DNA from: an uncultured Spirochaetales bacterium
GTDB taxonomy: Bacteria > UBP6 > UBA1177
DNA: 25,674 bases
Reading direction: 5' to 3'
Assembly: GCA_902780365.1 (NCBI GenBank)
Contig: CACZFE010000004.1
Location: 1 to 25,674, forward strand
Shown: one piece after another, positions 16,444 to 22,794 of the stretch
Position numbering within the stretch: the stretch's first letter is position 1
How the letters are laid out: every line of letters starts with the position of its first letter
Made by a program: the position numbers and the translations under genes
The notes under the pieces: model-generated
What the model saw: the letters and a program-made list of their open reading frames with translations, nothing else
Databases searched by the model: none
Told to the model about the DNA's origin: nothing

Positions 16444-16746
16444 ATTAAAATACGGATCTACATTGGTTTGCGGGAATCCAGCCTGCTGCCACTTTTCATA
16501 GGTTGTTGAATCATAGCCATACTCAGCTTTCGGAGCGAATGGATTTCTGACGAAGCCTTTTGTTCCATCGGCATTTTTGGTCTCCCAAAATATTTGTTTC
16601 ATAGGATCCTTGCTTCTGTAATAAGGATTTAAAATAAATACCTTTCGCCCATTGTCGTCATATTTAATAACAGGACCAACTTCATTCATCATTTCAAGGG
16701 AACTTTTCTTTTCATGCACTTCTAAAATTTTCTTCAAGAATTGATT
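16441..16746 (-). repeat. Conserved RHS C-terminal tail, copy 1
   Basis: It encodes the last 101 residues of RHS-1 plus the stop, from NQFLKKILE to NVDPYFN. It matches the end of RHS-2 (22489-22794) at 75 of 101 residues without gaps, counted by hand. Key shared blocks are EVGPVI, DNGRKVF, NPYYR, NADGTKGFVRNPF and AEYGYDSTTYEKWQ. Confidence 0.85.
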
Positions 16747-19629
16747 TCTAACGAAATTTTGTTGAGCATCATTGTCAGAATAAGGATCGCTCGGCATCAA
16801 ATCTACTGGAACTTCGACCCAATCATAAATATCGTTTCCACTTTCATCTTTCCCAACAACTTGCCATTTCCATCTTTTTACAAGCCTCTTGTTTTTATAT
16901 TCTCTTTTTTCGATACGAATTCCTCGGCTATTAAAATCCACTTCAAATCCATTTCCATTTTTATCTTTGTAACTAAAAGTAAAAGAACGGTCTGCATAAA
17001 TTGTTGCTTCTCCAAGAAATTTTCCATCATTATCTTTAAATGTTTTTTGATAAATAATATCGTCATCCTTAAATCCATATTTTCTATGATTCGCCTCTAC
17101 AAGAGTCTTTTCAAGTTCATCACAGAGAGTGTTAACAAAAACCATCAAATTACTAATCAACTCTATAATATCAGTATATTTCATTTCTCCAGTAGGAGTA
17201 CGTATCACAAATGATTGAGTTGCCAAATCTTTACTTTGCTCTAATAATTCTGCGCTCGGCTCATGACCTTGTTTTGCCCAAGCATCTTCTACAAAATTCG
17301 GTAGAAAATATTTTCCATCTGTAAAATAGATTGGTTTAATCTCCAGCCCCGTCGGATCACTCGCCTCAACAACCATTCCGGCGACATAGGCGAAGCCGTT
17401 GCCTAAGTTATTTGCGTCGCCCCAGATGCCGATGGGGTCCTGGTTGATGAAGCGGTGCATATCGATGTGATAATATCTGTTTCGCATCCAGTATAGGTTG
17501 GTTTCGGGTTCGTAGAGCGAGCCGCCCCAGAGGAAATTGTGCAGATTTGTTGCATAGCATGTCTGGTTGCTGCAGTTTTTCGGGGTAAATTGAGTATCAA
17601 GGATCTCAAAGTCGCCGTAGACGCGGTATCTGTAGCGTTCAAGGATGTTGCCGTTTGCGTCTGTCAAAGCTGTTACATTGCCGCGCTCGTCGGTGAGGAA
17701 ATAGTAAAGTGTGGAAGTATTGTTCGCGGTGACTTCGATCGCGATGTGTCTGTCTGTGCCGGAATCGATAATGTTTGTGTAATCGTCCGAATTTGTTGCG
17801 ATTTCAACGATGTTCCAATCGTCATAGGAGTATCTTTCTGTCGTGTTACCGACGGTTTTCGTTATGCGGCGGTTGAATGCGTCATAAGTGTATTCTGCGA
17901 TCGTTTGATTACTTCCGTCCTTGACTTCGATGAGGCGGTTGAGGTCGTCGTAGATGTAGGTTTTATCGTCTATTGTGCCGCTTCTGTCCTCGGAAATCAT
18001 GTTGTTTCTTTCGTCGTAGTCATATTCCACTGCGGTGTTTCCGCCGACTTTTTTGTCGCGCAGTCTGTTGAGTTTATCCACTCCCCATGCGTAGGTTACG
18101 CCGTTTTCGGTGCTCTGCTCGATGTTGTGAACGCCATCCTGATAAAAGTTATCGGTTCTGGTCGCTGCATTGTTGACAAAATCGTATTTGACTTCTTTCA
18201 GGCGGTAGTATGAATCGTAGGTGTACTTATCCGAAGTATGCTTTATGCCGTCCGCTTTTTCGACTAAGTGCCAGCCGCGGGAATAGCCGTAGTTCATCTT
18301 GTAAATGTCGTTGTTCGGTGCATTGCTTATCGTGTGGTTTGCAAGCTGATTCCATGTATTGTAGCTGAATGTTTCAGTCAGGTTCTGTCCTTTTGTGACG
18401 GCAGTCAGAACGCCGTTTGCGCGGCTGTATGAAGCGATTTCGGAATTGTTGTATTCGATTGAATCAAGGTCGCTTCCTGTCGCTGTTTTGCGGAGAGTTT
18501 TTCCGTCAGGATAGGTGAACTGGTAGTTTTTTGCATCGGTCATCCGGCGTGAAACGGTCTTTGTGACGTTGCCGGACGAAACTGATTCGGAATACGGATT
18601 GCCGAAAGAGTCGTAAAGCCTTGTCACGCTTGTTGTTGCATTGCCGACGGTATCTGTCGCTGTTTCAAGCAGGTTTCTCATGTTGTAGGTGAATGTCTGT
18701 GTCACCGGAACTAAAACGTCAGATGTTTTGCCCGTGATCCTGCCGAAAGCGTCGCGGGTGAAATTAACCAGCATCGAATAGTTTCCTTCCTCATATTCGA
18801 CACTTGCTTCGTCACCGTATTCATCGTAGGTGTAAGTATAAGTCTGAGCAACACTCTCTTCATCTTCAAAATCAATATCACCATCGTCAGGTGCCGGGAA
18901 AATCTGAATGCTCTCAAGTTTGTTGCGGCTGTGGCTTGTTCCGGGATTTGCATCATAATAACGATATTCCGTAACACCCGATCGGTCGTTTGTGCGGCTT
19001 GTTATGCGCCCGAAAATGTCATACTCAAAGTTCGTCGTGATCTGTCCGCTATTCAGCCACGGATTAAGATCGATAGAACCCAAACCTTTGCCGTTACGGG
19101 TCATCAAATAAACCGTTTTTTCAAGGTCTCCGAAAGCGTTGTAGGTATAATATTTCTCGTTGCCGACTTCGACATGCCAAAAACCGAGGTCTTCAAGATT
19201 GCGCGGATCACTGTCTGATTCCTCGTCGGTTTCCCAGATGACCTGACCGCCCGTATTGTAGAATTTCAGGCGATATCGCGATGAATTCTCCGGATCTGTA
19301 GTTTTTATGGAAGTGACACGACCGAAAGTGTCGAAACCGTAATCTTCAGTTATTGTCTGGTTGTTCCGTGTTGCTTCCATGCGGAAAAGCCTGCCGTTTG
19401 CATCGTAGGAGTTTTCGGAAGATGATGTTTCAACCCAGTTTGAATCGATGTATTCCTCATTTACAGTTTCTACCGGTCTGTTCAAGGTGTCGTAGGAATA
19501 AGTCTGTTTCGTGCCGTCACTTGATTCAACCGAAATGACATTACCGATGCTGTCATAATCCCAACGGGTCACATGGTTGACATTGGTCGTGCTTTCCGAA
19601 CCCAGAATGAACTGCTTGCTACCAATCAT
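16441..19629 (-). CDS. RHS-1: RHS-repeat protein with N-terminally truncated core, unknown variable domain and conserved tail
   Basis: The product has 1062 residues. Residues ~1-762 are YD/RHS repeats (patterns like YDSIGN, YSYDTLNRP, YDANGRL) ending in the RHS core signature LYWMRNRYYHIDMHRFINQ, DPIGIWG and ASDPTGLE. The variable part (about 763-960) has no domain I recognise. It contains a Lys/Asp-rich beta segment (FKDNDGKFLGEATIYADRSF) and a basic WKWQVVGKDESGNDIYDWVEV stretch. Residues 961-1062 are the tail shared with RHS-2. There is no signal peptide or N-terminal secretion/PAAR-like region: the protein starts in mid-repeat, 13 bp after the upstream gene's stop, with AAGGTGA as ribosome site. 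It is probably a displaced orphan RHS module, or secreted with help in trans. The expected role is a polymorphic effector paired with the ankyrin protein. Confidence 0.88.
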   Translation of the reverse strand: MIGSKQFILGSESTTNVNHVTRWDYDSIGNVISVESSDGTKQTYSYDTLNRPVETVNEEYIDSNWVETSSSENSYDANGRLFRMEATRNNQTITEDYGFDTFGRVTSIKTTDPENSSRYRLKFYNTGGQVIWETDEESDSDPRNLEDLGFWHVEVGNEKYYTYNAFGDLEKTVYLMTRNGKGLGSIDLNPWLNSGQITTNFEYDIFGRITSRTNDRSGVTEYRYYDANPGTSHSRNKLESIQIFPAPDDGDIDFEDEESVAQTYTYTYDEYGDEASVEYEEGNYSMLVNFTRDAFGRITGKTSDVLVPVTQTFTYNMRNLLETATDTVGNATTSVTRLYDSFGNPYSESVSSGNVTKTVSRRMTDAKNYQFTYPDGKTLRKTATGSDLDSIEYNNSEIASYSRANGVLTAVTKGQNLTETFSYNTWNQLANHTISNAPNNDIYKMNYGYSRGWHLVEKADGIKHTSDKYTYDSYYRLKEVKYDFVNNAATRTDNFYQDGVHNIEQSTENGVTYAWGVDKLNRLRDKKVGGNTAVEYDYDERNNMISEDRSGTIDDKTYIYDDLNRLIEVKDGSNQTIAEYTYDAFNRRITKTVGNTTERYSYDDWNIVEIATNSDDYTNIIDSGTDRHIAIEVTANNTSTLYYFLTDERGNVTALTDANGNILERYRYRVYGDFEILDTQFTPKNCSNQTCYATNLHNFLWGGSLYEPETNLYWMRNRYYHIDMHRFINQDPIGIWGDANNLGNGFAYVAGMVVEASDPTGLEIKPIYFTDGKYFLPNFVEDAWAKQGHEPSAELLEQSKDLATQSFVIRTPTGEMKYTDIIELISNLMVFVNTLCDELEKTLVEANHRKYGFKDDDIIYQKTFKDNDGKFLGEATIYADRSFTFSYKDKNGNGFEVDFNSRGIRIEKREYKNKRLVKRWKWQVVGKDESGNDIYDWVEVPVDLMPSDPYSDNDAQQNFVRNQFLKKILEVHEKKSSLEMMNEVGPVIKYDDNGRKVFILNPYYRSKDPMKQIFWETKNADGTKGFVRNPFAPKAEYGYDSTTYEKWQQAGFPQTNVDPYFN

Positions 19630-19642
19630 TATCTATCACCTT

Positions 19643-20944
19643 TTATTCCAAAATAAAAATCTCGGATATGCACACATTCTTGAATTTGCTGCCGGGAAGT
19701 ACTTCCTTCACTTTGAAGCGGAGAGTGCAGTTTTCATAGTGAGGCACGTCGCGTTCACCTAGATAAACGATGTCATAGTCGAAATAAATAGGTTTTTCGT
19801 GAATAATCTCGTATCTTTGCCTGATCTCCGCTTCTTCCGGATATTCCTCACCCTTTTGCTTTCTTGTTTTCAAAAAGTCAACAGGATTTTCTGGTTTGTC
19901 CCATGCTAATATGGCTGAACAATTTTTATACTCGATTTCCAGAGATTTTATCTTGCCGTTTTCCGATAATGTTTTTTCATTTTTTGTGTTGCCGTTCAAA
20001 ACAGCAATAAATCTTATATTGCTCTTCTCTGTTTTGACTTCTATCCAGTTGTTTTTGCCGCTTGCACACCATGCGGTTGTTGGATCTCCGTCAAACATAT
20101 TTTCAGCTTTTGTTCCCGATATCGCTGATGAAACTTTAACACTTTTAATCTTGTTTTTTGTCGAGAGACGACTTCCGGCAATCTGATCCCATAAATTTCT
20201 TAAGGAATTATCGTATTCTATTTCTATTTCACTGTTTTTGGAAAAATCGAAATTCTTACCTTTGAATTTGAACTTTCCGGATTTGTCGAATGAAAATATT
20301 CTCGGCTCAAGTGTCAACAGTTTTCCGCCGTTACGGAACAAATAAGTCATATCAATGTTTATTTCAAGTTCATCTGCTGATCCTGAGCCGAAATATTTTG
20401 CGTTGATCATAGAATATTTAGTTTTTCGAGTGCCAAACCAGTATAGAGTATACGGTCCATATTCATAGATTTCTCCCCACGGATCGACTTCATAATTCAC
20501 TTCGATTTCAATGCTCTGTTTTGCAGGAAAATCGAATGAATAAACAAAATAAACATTATTAGATTCACCTCTTGGAATTTTCTTTTCTTTCATTTGTTGT
20601 GTGACACCATTGATTTTTACAAAAAAATTGCGGATTTTATCTTTTTTGAAATACGGATCATCACTCACATAACCACTCTCGAGGAGATCTTCAAATAAAA
20701 CGGGGAAAGCATAGTCAATTTTTTCTGCTTTATCTGAACTGTTTTTCAGCTTGTATTGGACGTTAAACTTGAAAACATCATTCACAAACACAATGGAGAT
20801 ACTTTCTTTCTCTATTTTGATATTTTCCTTTTGCAGATAGACTATATTTCCGGTTCTTGTAAGGCTTGAACCGTCAATTGCCGCACCGTTGGCAAAAACT
20901 GTGAAAAATGAGAACAAGACTAAAAGTATAAATATGAATCGCAT
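19643..20944 (-). CDS. Secreted protein with C-terminal discoidin-like (NADase-type glycan-binding) domain, RHS-linked partner
   Basis: The 433-residue product begins with a clear signal peptide (MRFIFILLVLFSFFTVFANG). The N-terminal half (about 25-160) is beta-rich and vaguely resembles DUF4424-type proteins (NIKIEKESISI ... VQYKLKNSSD ... YAFPV). This is a weak call. The C-terminal half has VSSAISGTKAENMFDGDPTT followed by AWCASGKNNWIEV, then IRFIAVLNGNTKN and a late VKEVLPGSKFKNVCISEIF. Together these match the discoidin-like NADase-type glycan-binding domain. It starts 9 bp after the stop of an orphan RHS tail, with AGGAGG overlapping that stop, the same arrangement as the WG and ankyrin genes. 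I infer the partner of a lost RHS effector. RHS-1 follows after 13 bp, so these genes form one transcription unit. Confidence 0.75.
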   Translation of the reverse strand: MRFIFILLVLFSFFTVFANGAAIDGSSLTRTGNIVYLQKENIKIEKESISIVFVNDVFKFNVQYKLKNSSDKAEKIDYAFPVLFEDLLESGYVSDDPYFKKDKIRNFFVKINGVTQQMKEKKIPRGESNNVYFVYSFDFPAKQSIEIEVNYEVDPWGEIYEYGPYTLYWFGTRKTKYSMINAKYFGSGSADELEINIDMTYLFRNGGKLLTLEPRIFSFDKSGKFKFKGKNFDFSKNSEIEIEYDNSLRNLWDQIAGSRLSTKNKIKSVKVSSAISGTKAENMFDGDPTTAWCASGKNNWIEVKTEKSNIRFIAVLNGNTKNEKTLSENGKIKSLEIEYKNCSAILAWDKPENPVDFLKTRKQKGEEYPEEAEIRQRYEIIHEKPIYFDYDIVYLGERDVPHYENCTLRFKVKEVLPGSKFKNVCISEIFILE

Positions 20945-20956
20945 TTTTTCCTCCTA
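20945..20956 (-). promoter_or_regulatory. Fused stop/Shine-Dalgarno junction orphan tail to secreted partner gene
   Basis: The minus strand reads TAGGAGGAAAAA then ATG. The tail stop codon is part of the TAGGAGG ribosome site. Confidence 0.75.
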
Positions 20957-21061
20957 ATACCAATAAGGATCAACATTGGTTTGCGGAAACCCAGCTTGTT
21001 GAAATTTTTCATGAGTCGTTGAATCATAACCGTATTCAGCACCAGGAACAAATTTTCTCAC
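20954..21061 (-). pseudogene. Orphan RHS C-terminal tail, 35 codons
   Basis: The reading frame has AEYGYDSTTHEKFQQAGFPQ then TNVDPYWY and a TAG stop. Of its last 28 residues, 24 equal the RHS-1 end. Ahead of it is VRKFVPG, corresponding to VRNPFAPK with one residue lost. The first codon is GTG, which overlaps the WG-gene stop as GTGA, so the fragment could be translated as a mini-ORF. No RHS core or variable domain is attached. It is what remains of a third RHS effector, and the downstream gene keeps its stop-coupled start. Confidence 0.85.
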
Positions 21062-22479
21062 CAATATCCAAAATCTCCTCTTCTTCCACAGGCATAGACA
21101 TCTTTCCAGTCAACTCTTCTAAGCCATTTTCCGCGAAGAACAATATTACCAGACTTGTCAATGTATAAAATATTTCCGCTTTGTTCGACACGTGCCAAAC
21201 CGTCAACGAAACCGCATGTTCTGCCGTAAACAGAAATTTTCGAAGGGTTGTCTTTTTCTTCTTCGACAGGATCTTTACCAACAGGTGCTTCTACAGAAAT
21301 CGCGCCATTTTCATCCAAAACAACTTTTTTCCCCGCCTTTTGAACAATTATTTTGCCGTCACGGACTCCAAGAATCATATTGATATCGGAAACAACGGTC
21401 TCTGTTTTGAGATCATCGCTTATTATTTTTAGTGTATCTCCTTCCAATGCAACAATTTTCCCGCTGTCAAGCATTCGGATATCATAATATTCCGGTTTTA
21501 TTTCCAGAACATACTCTCCTTTTTTATTAATCAAGCCTTTTTTTGAGCCATCCCTGACTCTCAAATATCCGTTTTTTAAAATATTGACACTATCAAATTT
21601 TGCCGGAGCAACAATATTTCCATCACTGTCTATTGCTCCGAATTTTCTGTTCTTTTCGAAAACAAGCAAAGAGTTCTCGAACTTTGGATAAACTCTGTCT
21701 GCATCCTCTTTGTGCATTATTACCTTATCGTTCTTCACAAGCGGAGGAAAAATAAGTCCATCAGCATAGACATTTTCACCGATAGGAAACGGTGAGAAAC
21801 GACTTTTCGAAACATAGATCGTTTCCCACTTTTTATTTATGACATAGTTTTCACCATTCTTTTCTACAACAGCGATATCATATCGAAAAGGTTGTACGGA
21901 ATCAAAAACAAAGCCTGTCGGCGAGACTCCGTTTTTATCAATAAACCCTGCTTTTCCGTTTTGGGAAACAACCGCATATTCTTCTGAAAAATCGGAAGCT
22001 TCGTCAAATTCAAAAGGTATTTTCAGCTCACCGGATCTGGAAATATAACCCCATTTCCCGTTTTTTTTGACTGGCGCAAAACCTTCGGAATAGTTCCCTG
22101 CATCTTCATATTTAAAAGGAATGACGATTTTTCCGTTTCTGTCAATAAATCCGCACTTGTTGTCTTTCGATTTAACTGACGAAAGATCTTCCTTGAACTC
22201 GTTTATCCGCAGATATTCGCCCGGCAGAATTTTTCCTTTTTCTGTAACAACCACAGAATATCCGTTTTTCATGGCACGCATCAAACCGTCATGCATAGTA
22301 AAAACTTTGTCGAATACCGGTGGAAGAGCTTCACTGAAATCGTCAAATAAAAGGGAGTATTTTCTATTCTCACGGCCGAGAACATAAGTCACTTTCTTGT
22401 TTGCCCGTGATGCTTCATCCATATAAACGAATAAGAGAGCTAAAAGTGACAAAGTTATTAAAATTACCAAGTTTTTCAT
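21058..22479 (-). CDS. WG-repeat protein with N-terminal membrane anchor, partner (candidate immunity) gene of RHS-2
   Basis: The 473-residue product starts MKNLVILITLSLLALLFVYM, a signal anchor or signal peptide without a lipobox Cys. The body consists of WG beta-repeats of about 30-40 residues: KCGFIDRNGKIVIPFKYEDA, KWGYISRSGELKIPFEFDEA, KAGFIDKNG, KFGAIDSDGNIVAPAKFD, KKGLINKKGEYV, and a last ILYIDKSGNIVLRGKW ending GDFGYW. The ATG lies 9 bp after the RHS-2 stop, with the GGAG site fused to that stop (TAGGAG). WG-repeat proteins are widespread and poorly defined. Position suggests protection against, or assistance to, the RHS-2 variable domain in the envelope. The last codon overlaps the orphan tail by GTGA. 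Confidence 0.85.
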   Translation of the reverse strand: MKNLVILITLSLLALLFVYMDEASRANKKVTYVLGRENRKYSLLFDDFSEALPPVFDKVFTMHDGLMRAMKNGYSVVVTEKGKILPGEYLRINEFKEDLSSVKSKDNKCGFIDRNGKIVIPFKYEDAGNYSEGFAPVKKNGKWGYISRSGELKIPFEFDEASDFSEEYAVVSQNGKAGFIDKNGVSPTGFVFDSVQPFRYDIAVVEKNGENYVINKKWETIYVSKSRFSPFPIGENVYADGLIFPPLVKNDKVIMHKEDADRVYPKFENSLLVFEKNRKFGAIDSDGNIVAPAKFDSVNILKNGYLRVRDGSKKGLINKKGEYVLEIKPEYYDIRMLDSGKIVALEGDTLKIISDDLKTETVVSDINMILGVRDGKIIVQKAGKKVVLDENGAISVEAPVGKDPVEEEKDNPSKISVYGRTCGFVDGLARVEQSGNILYIDKSGNIVLRGKWLRRVDWKDVYACGRRGDFGYW

Positions 22480-22491
22480 TATTTTCTCCTA
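22480..22491 (-). promoter_or_regulatory. Fused stop/Shine-Dalgarno junction RHS-2 to WG gene
   Basis: The minus strand reads TAGGAGAAAATA then ATG. It is the third example of the stop-SD-ATG design in this locus. Confidence 0.75.
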
Positions 22492-22794
22492 TTGCCAATA
22501 TGGATCTACATTAGGCTGAGCAAACCCTTTATTCTGCCACTTTTCATAAGTTGTGGAATCATATCCATATTCAGCATCTAGGACAAACGGATTCCTTACA
22601 AAACCCTTTGTTCCGTCGGCATTTCGTATATTCCAAAAAATCTCTTTTAATGGATCTTTACCTCTGTAGTAGGGATTGAAAAAGAAAACTTTTCTGCCGT
22701 TGTCTTCATATCTGATAACAGGTCCAACTTCATCCATCATTTCGAAGAAACTTTTCTTGTCACGCATTTCCAAGATCTTCTTAATGAACTGATT
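22489..22794 (-). repeat. Conserved RHS C-terminal tail, copy 2
   Basis: It encodes the last 101 residues of RHS-2 plus the stop, from NQFIKKILE to NVDPYWQ, aligned without gaps to 16441-16746. With the orphan tail (20954-21061) it flanks the WG gene as direct repeats. Confidence 0.85.

Noticed and set aside
17539..18213. Long plus-strand open frame within RHS-1 (224 codons), and similar ones within RHS-2 such as 23767-24132
   Set aside because: These are antisense shadows of YD-repeat coding DNA, with low-complexity Val/Cys/Ile-rich products and no start signals.
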